Assembly: GCA_034769895.1 (NCBI GenBank)
Contig: JAWRYS010001482.1
Span: 1-64,000 of the forward strand
DNA length: 64,000 nt
From: Magicicada septendecula
Taxonomy: Eukaryota > Arthropoda > Insecta > Hemiptera > Cicadidae
Reading direction: 5' to 3'
Made by a program: the position numbers and the translations under genes. The notes under the pieces were generated by a model. The model was not told the origin of the DNA. It worked only from the letters and a program-made list of their open reading frames with translations, and searched no databases. Positions 12,649 to 24,719 of this stretch are shown piece by piece (the first letter of the stretch is position 1; each line of letters begins with the position of its first letter).

Positions 12649-15600
12649 TGTAACGAGATATTTTAGACGTCCGCCTTCGTTTAAGCCCCGCGATGGAAGC
12701 CAATCTGTAACGAAGAGTTTGAGTCGTCTCTGTAAAATGTGTGTACACGAGTGTTGTATGTGTTAGTGTGTTTGTCTCACACCTTGTCGTTACATCAATG
12801 GTTGCCGCTAACGAAGTCCGTAGCGATGTCACAATTATCAGTACAACCGAGTGGAAACCTTACCTGTACTCCCATAGGGGTTTGTGAATCCCGGGTGGCG
12901 TCAAATTGTTTGTTGAAAACAATTAAATTTATGAAATAATGTGTTACAAAGGTGTTTTCAGCGATGATGGCCGGGGCATTCGAATCGGTTCCCGCCTTGG
13001 TACAGCTTACTGTATCGAACAGATAGCGAAAGCGCTAGTCGCCTATTCTGTAAGTTCGCTAACACACACATATATAATACAATTCCCTATGAAATAAAAA
13101 CAACGGTTACACTCTGTACTGTTTCTTTAATGGTTGTTTGGTAATTATGCAGTTTGACAATAATATTATTATTTGGTATTTAATAAATTTGCTCCGACAT
13201 TAGTCATGAAACACTTTCTCTCAAGTTGACGAAATCTATATTGAAACGAGCTATTCCATGCAGTAATGGCTGCGGTTTATAGTTTACAATTATACTCGTT
13301 CAAAATCTGGAGTCCTTTTGATTACAAGGAAAATATTAAATATGATTACAATAAAAAAGTACACTACCGTACATTATTCGTACTTAAATAATATAAAGTG
13401 TGGCTACAATTTGTTCTGCAGTGTAGTAATAGTGTTTCAAAAGTTCGCAATCTAGTGCGAGGTTATTTTTTAGTTAACAAGTTTTTCTATGTAAGTTTAT
13501 TGTATTTAATCCTTGAAAGAAATTATTTTCAATTCATAGTGAGAGTTCGTATAGATTTTAGAAATATTTAAAGTGCTTTTATTCCTGGAATTTGGGTATT
13601 TAAATGATACTTATCAGTTCAGAAGGTTTGTGATAGATCGTTGTTCATTTGAAATGGAAAATTCATCAATTTTGAGTGATTTAGGCTGCTGGCGTCCTTT
13701 TCTGATTAGTCTTGGGAATTTCTTCTTTTAATTTTCATTTAAATTGTTCCTGGACATTAGTTAAATGTTATTACTCTTCATCTCCTTCTCACTTGTATAT
13801 GTTTTTGACTTTTGACTAGTTTTTTAACATTTTAAAGTAAAATTTATGCCATACAAAATTTTGCGTCCCTACTATATAAGCGTCACTATACGAGTAATGA
13901 GAATTAACGGAAAATTAGTAACCAACGGCTCGTTTCTATGGTTACCTATCACCTTTGATTGGCTAAGGCATGGTTTATTACCATTGTTATTATATTTGAA
14001 TTTTTATTCAAAATTACTGTATATTTTCTGATTGATTTTATTCTTCTGTCTTCCTTCCTGAGTGTTAAATTTTATCACTACTGTTTGTCTTTCCTTTCAA
14101 AGATTAAATTAATACCTCATAAGGTTGTGTTCTATTAGATATTAACTTTTGTACAATTATGTTAACATTTGTTAATTACATATTTCTTTTAATTTAAGTT
14201 CTTATTGTAACACTTTTCTTTTAAAATGATTTACACATTATTCTTGGCTAGTTACTCACCTTAGATTTGTTAATTTCCTTGTGGATTTTATACAATTTGT
14301 AATTATTTGCTTTGACAGTTAGACATTTCAAATGCACTAGTAGCCATTGATCATATTTACTGAATTTATACAAATGATTTCTCATTTTATTCTAATGTGT
14401 TTTGTTATTATTTATCTCATTTGTATGGTTCTGTTATTTTCTACAGTAACTGATTTTCTAGTGTAATTAGATCTGTATTGTCTTAACTTCTTAATTATCT
14501 ATTTTGCCTTTGTTAACTACCACTTCCTATTCTTCATCAATTAAAACTGTAACATCTAGGCGTATGCTCTGTACAATTTCTTCAGTCATATCCTATTAAT
14601 AAATATAATTACACAATTATTAAATAAAGTTCGTTTACAACTCATTTCATTAATTACTATTTTTTGGGTGTTAAGCAATATCACACCTTTTGAATTTACT
14701 TAATTGATTTTCCCTTATAATCTGAGGTGTTTATTTATTACATTATTAACTTCTTATTTCCTAATTAATCTCTACCTTCAATCCATGTTAACACTAGCTG
14801 TTTATCTTTTCATGGGATTCTCCCTTTTAATTACAATCGTTTACAATTAAACTTAATTTTCTTAAAATCCTTTCTTAATTAACAATGTCATCATCACTTT
14901 CCAGTGTTCATTTCATATTACTAATTGTTTACATTTAATATTATCATTAACCATATATTTTTTAATTATTATTTGTTTCACCATTAATCAGTTGTTGTTT
15001 ATTATTGATTATTAAGCGTTTTATTAACATAAATATGGTTTCTAACTATTTTGGGGTTTTACACTTTCACTATTGCACTCTTTTAACTGTTTACATTAAG
15101 TGTTTCTTAGTGGGTAATCCCTATAATTACTTCTCTTTGTCACTTTCTCACTATTTCTTTCTTTGCAAATATTATACATAGTATTACTAAGGTTATATTT
15201 CTATAGAGTTTTATTACATCTAACTCTAATTCTTGGGTTAGTGTACTTTTCTTTTTATTATATTACTTTACTGGGTTTTGGTTAAATCAGTTACATTAAT
15301 TATTTAATTGATAATAATATTTATTTCTGGTATTGGATAATCATTGGCTTTATTCCCAATATTATACTTGAGTGTACCATTTCTCCCTTACATATTTTAT
15401 ATTATTGGTTTGTTTCTTATCCCTTGGTTTCACTTTATTTCCTTTACACTTGATCAGTTTCATTTTCATTTTTCTTCTTCTTCTCCTTCATTTTCAATTG
15501 GCTTCATTTTAATTTGGTTCTCCTCTTCTCGTTTGGTTTTATTTCATTTGGTTGTATGGATTCATTCACTTCCTTCAATTGGCTTTATTCTTATTTGGTT

Positions 15601-15791
15601 TCGGTTTTTTCCCTTCTTCTTTGTTTTCCTGTTTGTTTGGTCAATCACTTAGGTTAGGTCATGTCATCGTTTGTCGTGTTATTGTCATTTTATTTTCATT
15701 AGTTTAAACATTTTATTATTCAAGTTATTTTTTATATTGTATATTCATCTTTTTTCTCACTGGTATTGGGGTGCTTATTTGTGTTGTAACA
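12649..15791 (-). repeat. LTR copy 3, outer end of the array
   Basis: Matches copies 1 and 2 but with visibly more substitutions, concentrated between about 14,400 and 15,670. Similarity stops after GTAACA at 15,791 and is followed by unrelated CA-rich sequence. This marks the junction with flanking DNA and defines the LTR boundary. The matching target-site copy would lie outside the window. Confidence 0.65.
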
Positions 15792-18229
15792 ATACACACA
15801 CTTATATATCTCTAAGTATGTGTGTGTGCGCACGTCCGCCCACGTGGAGTTGTTCCCCGTGTATATATTGTTTTTTGTATACATACATATATTAGCATAT
15901 ATAGTACTAGGAGTGTACACAGAGACTTGTATATGGAAATGCTGTACAGTATGTTTTTGTCTTAGAATAAATTTGATTTTTTGTTTAGTATTTCTGTTCT
16001 TTTTGCTGTTTAGATTCTGTTACTGAAATTAAATTTTATAATGTGTAAATATTTTATACCAAGTAAGTACAGTAAATGCATTTTATTTCATTTTTTGCCA
16101 TTGTGTGAACTGTTTTTAAATTCAAATTGAAATGTAAATGAGTATTAACTATAAATTAAAGAGCCAATGTTTTCACTTTGTCTATTATTTCAGCTTCTCT
16201 AATTTAAATAGGTTTGTTGTAGGCATATTTTTTACAAGTTCAATTAATCCAGGATTTCATCAATCCATACTAGTTCCTGTCACATCAAATCCAGATTCAC
16301 AGAATTGTTGTATATGCCTTGTAGTTTGTAGGCCAACTGTTTACAGTTTAATCATTGCAGTCTGATTTAACTGAATTCAGTCATATCCATAGTGTAAGTC
16401 TAAAATTCTGTAAATATGTTGACACATACAATTTTATTACTTCCTCTTTTATTTGGCTAAATATTTGTGAACTGTGTTATGACCTTGCTGAACAAAAATG
16501 AATACTGACTGATGTAAATTTTGTCTGTCTGGTAGAGAAAAATGCAGATTTGATTATAATTGTTTAGAGAACGACTTTTCAGGTACTGTGCAAAGGCCCT
16601 CCAAATATTTTACAGATTTTTTCATGGCTTTGTCTTTCATTTACTTTAACAGATGTGTACTGACTGCATCAATGCTTGACTTACTGAGAAATAAAAAGTA
16701 CTGAATGGTACACTTTTCATTTACTTGCAAATTTAATTATAACTACTGGAATGAACATTCTAATTATGTATGGAATGTAGCAGTGGATAAAGCACATGAT
16801 AGCATATTAAGAACGTGGCAGGTTTAAACACTGTAAATTATTTGATAAGGAGCATTGTGAAAAATGTTAGTTTTAAGTATTTTTAGACTAGTAAAATGAC
16901 TAAGTGCAATGAAATTGTGTGTAAGGATGCTAAGCGGCATGTGTAATGCATGTGTGCGAGGATGCATAATTATTTTATGGAATATTAGTAAAAAACACAT
17001 TAATTTAAATAACTATTGAGATAAAGGCAATTCTGAGATAGTACTTATATAAAATGTTTGTAATAAAATGACCTACCTGATGGCAGTAGTTATTTTAAAA
17101 ATCAGTAACTGAATACATGTGTTTCTTAAGTAAAAAGAGGTTTTATGGCCCATAATATCAGTCATAAAAAAATTTTTTTTTGTTGAACAAGAATTGTTCT
17201 GTTTGGAGGCCTTCTTGTACTGGAAAGTTATTATCTGCAGGAAAATCATGATAGGGACGGTGGTAGAACCAATCAGAGTACAAGAAATTCAGTTTTAAAA
17301 TAAGACTGATAGACAGCTCAGTCTCTCATCAGAACCGATAATGAGTGAATGCTGCCTGGTCCAGACATTTGGTCTGCCTATTGCAACGAATACAAGTTAG
17401 AAAATTCCTGTTGAGTTACTGCAAGAAGTATTACAATTGTTCTATTCCACGAAGTGCAAAATATTCTGATTAGACTATATAGATACTTCAAGATGACTGG
17501 AAGGATGTAAGCTTAACACACCAGAAGTAGTAACAGCATAGTATTTAGAAGCACACAGTATATATCACACCCAGGTTCCCCCACCACTCTCACTCCGTGA
17601 CGCATAGCCTGGTGCACTAACTTAGCACCAGCCACTTGAATCGATGCAAATATTAAATAATTTAAAACTTATGTAATATGTAAATCATAAATTATCTGCT
17701 ATTATTTATGTTTAATTATGCTATTATTTATTATTTAACATACCTGAAAATTTTAGTGAAGTGTATGTAATTCATGGCATTTTCTTCCACAATCCTTACA
17801 GCCGCATTTGTTTACAGATCTCTTCTTATTTATTGACTTCATCCTGGTTGCTTATTGACTGATAAATGTTTATGTTCTGATGTAACATGGGATTGCAAAC
17901 TCATCTACGCTATTGTATTTCAATTTACCATGTTTATAAAAGCTTTCATTACATTTCCATCCTTGTTCAAGCCACAGGTGCCATGAAATTCTATGAAATT
18001 TTCTCCCATTTTAAACATAGTTCTTATCTATTCATCATTTGGATTCATAAGGGCTCCTCTTGAAATATTTGAAACTAGTTTTATTGTTTCTGGGGTACTT
18101 ACTCGTTGGATCGCCATATTTGAAACTTGTGATCATTTTTTTTCTCGACTCTGTAAGTCACATAGCCTGCTACCGTCTTCAATAAATTGGGTGTTTCCTT
18201 TAAAATTGACATTGCTTTACTGTCACATT
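15792..18229. other. AT-rich intergenic stretch, nothing assigned
   Basis: It begins with a short CA/TA-rich simple repeat at the array edge and continues as AT-rich sequence with only short, scattered frames. Around 17,570-17,650 there is a slightly GC-richer patch (ACCCAGGTTCCCCC) without coding character. I see no gene, RNA or repeat that I can name. Confidence 0.5.
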
Positions 18230-19311
18230 CAGGGCTGGCCTAAGAGCAAAATGCTGTGTGTGCAAGAATGAGTTTTGGCGCCCCTTACAATGAAAATGGG
18301 TATAGAAAACCCTCCAAAAAATGGTATGGGTGCTCTATAACTGAAATTTGTCGGAACTTAATAACTGAAGTTGGCATTTTAAAGGGATTAAAAACCAAAA
18401 ACTAAAACTAATAAGTAGTAATAAATAGTAAATATTAAAGTAAAGTATTTAGTACCTTTTCATTATTTTTATTTTTTTAAATGACTTCTTCTAGTACTAA
18501 TTCTTTTAACTGACTTTTTCAAACTTCAATAGGCGTGCTGTACTGTACTTGTGTAAAGAGCAAACTCCTAACAAATTCTTTTACTCAGTTTATTGTTTTG
18601 TCAGGTAGAAAATAACAGACACATTTTTTTACTACAACAAAAGTTTTATTTGATTTAATATTCATGAAAAATACATTTCAGTTTGAATATATTAATATTA
18701 AAAAAAGTTATGTCAGTACATTAGAAAAAGTACGAAAAAGTTCAGAAATATAAACTTTGGTATTCACTTTTCTCGAAAAGGTACATCAATATAACTATAA
18801 ATTGATAGTAGTAGTGTAAAAGATCAAGAAAATTGATTAAAATAATCTGTATTATACACTTAGCAGTGGACCTTCCTAGCTTTAGCAGCCGAAAATGTTT
18901 TTATTAGTGCATCATAATCTAATGACGATGAAATATCATTTTCAATGGACAAAATTGCAAGGTTGTTGAGTCTTTCTTGCGAAAGAGTAGACCTTAGGTA
19001 GGTTTTTATTAATTTTAATTTTGAAAAACTTCGCTCCGCCGATGCTACCGACATTGGTATTGTCAGAAGTATTCACAAAGCAACCCACACATTTACATAA
19101 GCGTCTGCAGATCCAGTTTCCAACAGAAAGTTCAGCACATTCAGAGGCGTTTTCCCGCCTAAAATCAAACAAAAAGGAATTAAAAGACTGCTTTTACTTC
19201 CATATTCCTTAAGGAAATGGAAGTATGGTGATGGCAAAAAAAATCGTGTTCGAGATTATTGCAGATTCTGATTGTACTACACTCAAAACATGAAAAAAGT
19301 CGTTTTCCGAA

Positions 19312-19366
<55 letters not shown>

Positions 19367-19379
19367 TATCTGTGTAGAT

Positions 19380-20165
19380 TTTTTTTCTATGGCAAACGAT
19401 AACTGCCGCAAATTCAAACAGAATCAAATAACTTTTTGCATACAGCCCTGATTTGTAGAGTACTCAGGACCTATTGTTTTTGGTGAAGATCGGTTGAGGG
19501 AAAGGGGTAGTTTACCTGCAACGGTTTTTTTTTATCAAGGGAAATTTTTTTTTTGGCAAACGATAACAGCCGCAAATTCAAACAGAATCAAATAATGTTT
19601 CGCATACAGCCCTGAATTGTAGAGTTCTCAAGACCTATTGTTTTTGGTGAAGATCGGTTAAGGGAAAGGGGTAGTTTACCTTAACGTTTTATGTTTTAAC
19701 AAGGGTATTTTCTATGGCAAACGATAACAGCCGCAAATTCAAACAGAATCAAAAGATTATTTGCATACAGCCCTAAATTGCAGAGTTCTCAAGACCTATT
19801 GTTTTTGGTGAAGATCGGTTAAGGGAAAGGGGTAGTTTACCTGCAGCGTTTTTTTATCAAGGGTATTTTCTATGGCAAACGATAACAGCCGCAAATTCAA
19901 ACAGAATCAAATAATTTTTTGCACACAGCCGTGATTTGTAGAGTACTCAAGACCTATTGTTTTTGGTGAAGATCGGTTGAGGGGAAGGGGTAATTTACCT
20001 GCAACGTTTTTTATCAAGCGTATTTTCTATGGCAAACAATAACTGCCGCAAATTCAAACAGAATCAAATAATTTTTTGCATACGTCACTGAATTGTAGAG
20101 GACTCGAGGCCTTTTGATTTTGGTGAAGATCGGTTAAGGGGAAGGGGTAGTTTACCTGCAACCTT
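19380..20165 (+). repeat. 160 bp tandem repeat, five copies
   Basis: The phrase GGCAAACGATAAC recurs near 19,391, 19,556, 19,714, 19,872 and 20,031 (slightly varied in the last), giving a period of about 158-164 bp. Each copy also carries GAAGATCGGTT and GGGGTAGTTTACCTG. It is preceded by a (TG)n microsatellite at about 19,313-19,366. Confidence 0.8.
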
Positions 20166-20398
20166 TTACGTTTTAACAAGAGTAAAGTACATGAAAATTC
20201 ATTTAAACTTTTCCAAAGAATGGTAATTGTTAAATATCGGTATGGAGAACCATACATGACTTCCATATTCTAAGATTTATTTTTAAAATCATTTTCGAAA
20301 TGAAATATTACCATAGAAACTACTTCTTTCTACTTACTGCTTCAGCCTTAACCACAGTACTGTGGTCACTAACATATACCACCTCATGTTATCACACT

Positions 20399-20459
20399 CG
20401 ATTTTCACTGATGATGGAAGTCAATGGCATTGCCGAAACGTCTGGTTTTGTAGAAAACA
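20399..20459 (+). ncRNA. Hammerhead ribozyme motif, copy 1
   Basis: The core CUGAUGA (20,408-20,414) and GAAA (20,435-20,438) flank a stem-loop. They are followed directly by CGUC, so cleavage would fall after C20,442. Helix III would be only two pairs with no loop. This is the small type known from Penelope-associated hammerheads, which act as dimers. Helix I can form from UUUUCA before the core and UG...GAAAA after cleavage, with an internal loop. Confidence 0.68.
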
Positions 20460-21174
20460 TTGGACTACGGCCAAATATCCAGAGAAGGAATTTTAACAAA
20501 AACTACTTCTTTATTGCCGATAACGTTGTACACATATATATAAAAAATATGCATAAAATTAATGGCTTGTATAAGTTAATGATTGATCTCCATTAAATAG
20601 TGCTCAAGTTTCCAAAGTTTTAATATTATGATGTCCGTAATTAAAACATCAGAGCAGGTTTAGTGTGTATGAGGGTTCACCGTGGACAAAAATTTTCAAC
20701 ATTTCCTATTGAGCGTTGCTTAGAATAAATCTGCGAATCTACAGTGTACGTTTCACAGAACAAACACGCGGAAAAGAAGGAGCGCTCCGAAGTCACTCAT
20801 GGACCCTCAGCATCTTGCAGAGGGTTCATTCCCTAAAGACGAAAAGTCTGTCTATGAATCGTTCCTCTGTAAACACGTGCAGTTACACTGCCCAGCGATC
20901 CACAGGAAGCAAATCGCTATCCACGCTGGACACTTTTTCGGCTTGCATGCGTTGTGTTGGTGTGGGTTCGGCACTTTCCATTTAAAAACCGTGCAAATGT
21001 AAGAAAATAAACATTAATGAGGCCAGAAATAACGCGAATTGTGTGTGTGTGTGTGTGTGTGTGTCTTCCCTGCCTTTTTATTGCGGTAGTGATAATAATA
21101 AAATGATAACGTAAACAGTACATAACTGAGATATGCTTGCCTGCCACGCACGATATATTTTCTCTTATACATGA

Positions 21175-21759
21175 CTAGCAGAATACCTGTGCTTCGCTAC
21201 GGAGTTTCACGTTGTACGTAATGAAAATGATAGTTTAATTAATAAAGTTTAATTAAAGTAGGCTTCTTAAAAATAAATAGCTGTTCCCCACAACTTCGTT
21301 CGCGTGGTCTTCAATTTAATGCGATAATATATTTAGAACAGAATCTATTCTATTGGGTTGCCATAGTAACCAGATCTAATAGTTTTTTAAGACCGCAAAG
21401 GACCCCCCAGATGATCGTATCGAAAAAAACACTTGTCCTATGTTGGTTCTCCCTTTGCGTAAAATATTTTTGCCAAGTTTGGTTGAAATCGGTCCAGTGG
21501 TTTAGGAGGCGAAGTGGAAGACCCCAAAGAACCCCCAAAAGGACCCCATCGAAAAACATCTATCCTATGTTGGTTCTCCCGTTGCGTAAAATATTTGTGC
21601 CAAGTTTGGTTGAAATCGGTACAGTGGTTTAGGAGGAGATGTGGAAGAAACCTTTGCGGACGTGCGCACAACAACTCACCGAAGTTTCATCGCAATCGGA
21701 TGAATGGTATAGGAACGCATACGGGACAAACAAAGAAACATTCATTTTTATATATAAGA
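21175..21759 (-). mobile_element. Non-autonomous Helitron, 585 bp (left arm)
   Basis: On the minus strand it starts TCTTATATATAAAAATG and ends TTCTGCTAG, flanked by A and T, as expected for Helitron insertion between A and T. The body has phrases typical of insect non-autonomous Helitrons (for example ACCACTGTACCGATTTCAACC), repeated twice. The plus-strand frames across it are not genes. Confidence 0.6.
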
Positions 21760-22084
21760 TGTAAACTATACCACTTACTTGACATAAACCGTGATAGCTA
21801 AGCTAATGTACAACATATATGTATTAATTATACACATAAATGTTCCTCGATAGACACTCTATCTATTGGCGAAAACTTGAATAAAATCCGTTCAGTACTT
21901 CCTGAGATTAGCGATTTCAAACACAGAGAGAAAACGCACCGACTTTACTTTATACTATGTACAGATTTACATTAAAATGAAAAAATTATAATTTTATTGA
22001 CTGGCAACAAAATTATTTTATTTTCACAATTACCATTGTTTGAAAAAGTTTAAATGAATTTTCATGTACTTTACTCTTGTTAAA

Positions 22085-22880
22085 ACGTAAAAGGTTGCAG
22101 GTAAACTACCCCTTACCCTTAACCGATCTTCACCAAAATCAAAAGGCCTCGAGTCCTCTATCCTCTACAATTCAGTGACGTATGCAAAAAATTATTTGAT
22201 TCTGTTTGAATTTGCGGCTGTTATCGTTCGTCATAGAAAATACGCTTGATAAAAAAACGTTGCTGGTAAACTAGCCCTTCCCCTTAACCGATCTTCACCA
22301 AAAACAATAGGTCTTGAGTACTCTAAAAATCACGGCTGTATGCAAAAAATTATTTGATTCTGTTTGAATTTGCGGCTGTTATCGTTTGCCATAGAAAATA
22401 CCCTTGATAAAAAAACGCTGCAGGTAAACTACCCCTTTCCCTTAACCGATCTTCACCAAAAACAATAGGTCTTGAGAACTCTGCAATTTAGGGCTGTATA
22501 CAAATAATCTTTTGATTCTGTTTGAATTTGCGTCTGTTATCGTTTGCCATAGAAAATACCCTTGTTAAAACACAAAACGTTCCAGGTAAACTACACCTTT
22601 CCCTTAACCGATCTTCACCAAAAACAATAGGTCTTGAGAACTCTACAATTCAGGGCTGTATACGAAACATTATTTAATTTTGTTTGAATTTGCGGCTGTT
22701 ATCGTTTGCCAAAAAAAAAATTTCCCTTGATAAAAAAAAACCGTTGCAGGTAAACTACCCCTTTCCCTCAACTGATCTTCACCAAAAACAATAGGTCGTG
22801 AGTACTCTACAAATCAGGGCTGTATGCAAAAAATTATTGGATTCTGATTGAATTTGCGGCAGTTATCGTTTGCCATAGAA
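22085..22880 (-). repeat. Inverted copy of the five-fold 160 bp repeat
   Basis: Reverse complement of the 19.4-20.2 kb array with the same five-copy structure. It shares the flanking palindrome (ATTCCTTAAGGAA) and the CA-rich simple repeat near 22,895-22,935. Confidence 0.8.
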
Positions 22881-23317
22881 AAAAATCTACAGACAGACAC
22901 ACACACACATAGACAGACACACACACAGACACTTTTCGGAAAACGACTTTTTTTCATGTTTTGAGTGTAGTAGAATCAGAATCTGCAATAATCTCGAACA
23001 CGATTTTTTTTTGCCATTACCATACTTCCATTCCTTAAGGAATATGGAAGTAAAAATAAAATAATTTTGTTGTCAGGCAATAAAATTATAATTTTTTCAT
23101 TTAAATGTAAATCTGTACATAGTATAAAGTAAAGTCGGTCTGTTTTCTCTCTGTGTTTGAAATCGCTAATCTCAGGAAGTACTGAACGGATTTTATTCAA
23201 GTTTTCGCCAATAGATAGAGTGTCTATCGAGGAACATTTATGTGTATAATTAATACATATATGTTGTACATTAGCTTAGCTGTCACGGTTTATGTCAAGT
23301 AAGTGGTATAGTTTACA

Positions 23318-23904
23318 TCTTATATATAAAAATGAATGTTTCTTTGTTTGTCCCGTATGCGTTCCTATACCATTCATCCGATTGCGATGAAACTTCGGTG
23401 AGTTGTTGTGCGCACGTCCGCGAAGGTTTCTTCCACATCTCCTCCTAAACCACTGTACCGATTTCAACCAAACTTGGCACAAATATTATACGCAACGGGA
23501 GAACCAACATAGGATAGGTTTTTTTCGATGGGGTCCTTTTGGGGGTTCTTTGGGGTCTTCCACATCGCCTCCTAAACCACTGGACCGATTTCAACCAAAC
23601 TTGGCACAAATATTTTACGCAAAGGGAGAACCAACATAGGACAGGTGTTTTTTTTTCGATACGATCCTCTGGGGGGTCCTTTGCGGTCTTAAAATACTAT
23701 TACATCTGGTTACTATGGCAACCCAATAGAATAGATTCTGTTCTAAATATATTATCGCATTAAATTGAAGACCACACGAACGAAGTTGTGGGCAACAGCT
23801 ATTTATTTTTAAGAAGCCTACTTTAATTAAACTTTATTAATTAAACTAACATTTTCATTACGTACAACGTGAAACTCCGTAGCGAAGCACGGGTATTCTG
23901 CTAG
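23318..23904 (+). mobile_element. Non-autonomous Helitron, 587 bp (right arm)
   Basis: Mirror copy of the 21.2-21.8 kb element, with TC at 23,318, CTAG at 23,901-23,904, preceding base A and following base T. It contains an RFX-type X-box-like palindrome (GTTACTATGGCAAC near 23,707). Confidence 0.6.
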
Positions 23905-24013
23905 TCATGTATAAGAGAAAATATATCGTGCGTGGCAGGCAAGCATATCTCAGTTATGTACTGTTTACGTTTCCATTTTATTATTATCTCTACCGCAATA
24001 AAAAGGCAGGGAA

Positions 24014-24016
<3 letters not shown>

Positions 24017-24067
<51 letters not shown>
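24017..24067 (+). repeat. (AC)n microsatellite
   Basis: About 25 uninterrupted AC units. The mirror position at about 21,042-21,063 holds only about 10 TG units, so the repeat length diverged after the duplication. Confidence 0.95.
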
Positions 24068-24069
<2 letters not shown>

Positions 24070-24660
24070 TCGCGTTATTTCTGGCCTCATTCATGTTTAT
24101 TTTCTTACATTTGCACGGTTTTTAAATGGAAAGTGCCGAACCCATACCAACATAACGCATGCAAGCTGAAAAAGTGTCCAGCGTGGATAGCGATTTGCTT
24201 CCTGTGGATCGCTGGGCAGTGTAACTGCACGTGTTTACAGAGGAACGATTCATAGACAGACTTTTCGTCTTTAGGGAATGAACCCTTTGCAAGATGCTGA
24301 GGGTCCATGAGTGACTTCGGAGCGCTCCTTCTTTTCCGCGTGTTTGTTCTGTGAAACATACACTGTAGATTCGCAGATTTATTCTAAGCAACGCTCAATA
24401 GGAAATGTTGAAAATTTTTGTCCACAGTGAACCCTCATACACACTAAACCTTCTCTGATGTTTTAATTACGGACATCATAATATTAAAACTTTGGAAACT
24501 TGAGCACTACTTAATGGAGATCAATCATTAACTTATACAAGCCATTAATTTTATGCATATTATATATATATATATATATATATATGTGTACAACGTTATC
24601 GGCAACAAAGAAGTAGTTTTTGTTAAAATTCCTTCCCAGGATATTTGGCCGCAGTCCAAT

Positions 24661-24719
24661 GTTTTCTACAAAACCAGACGTTTCGGCAATGCCATTGACT
24701 TCCATCATCAGTGAAAATC
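24661..24719 (-). ncRNA. Hammerhead ribozyme motif, copy 2 (inverted)
   Basis: Reverse complement of the 20.4 kb motif, with the CUGAUGA, GAAA and CGUC core bases unchanged and the stem II sequence conserved. It lies in the right arm of the composite insertion. Confidence 0.68.

Larger units (their letters stand above)
59..15791 (-). mobile_element. Tandem array of a non-autonomous LTR retrotransposon (LTR-int-LTR-int-LTR)
   Basis: The sequence repeats with a period of 6,294-6,296 bp. Copies one and two are almost identical, differing by two single-base indels and about one substitution. The third copy stops abruptly at 15,791, exactly after the string that would be an LTR terminus. Read on the minus strand, each LTR starts TGTTACAACAC and ends TCTCGTTACA. 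Three bases further on is TGGCGACC, which matches the 3' end of an arginine-type tRNA and is a plausible primer-binding site. A purine-rich tract (GAAGGAGAGG) lies just before the other LTR edge. Three LTRs therefore share two internal regions, as expected from unequal recombination between LTRs. No reverse transcriptase, integrase or protease is encoded, so the element is non-autonomous. The window opens inside a further internal region (1-58). Confidence 0.72.

Noticed and set aside
19209..19427. ORF with a long His-Thr run
   Set aside because: Produced by translating a (TG)n microsatellite. The same applies to the frames over the CA repeat near 24,020.
19380..20165. CRISPR-like array
   Set aside because: The units are whole 160 bp tandem repeats with no short repeat and unique spacer structure, and the genome is eukaryotic.
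21350..21801. Overlapping ORFs on both strands within the 21.2-21.8 kb element
   Set aside because: They are mirror shadows of a non-coding Helitron, also seen inverted at 23.3-23.9 kb.
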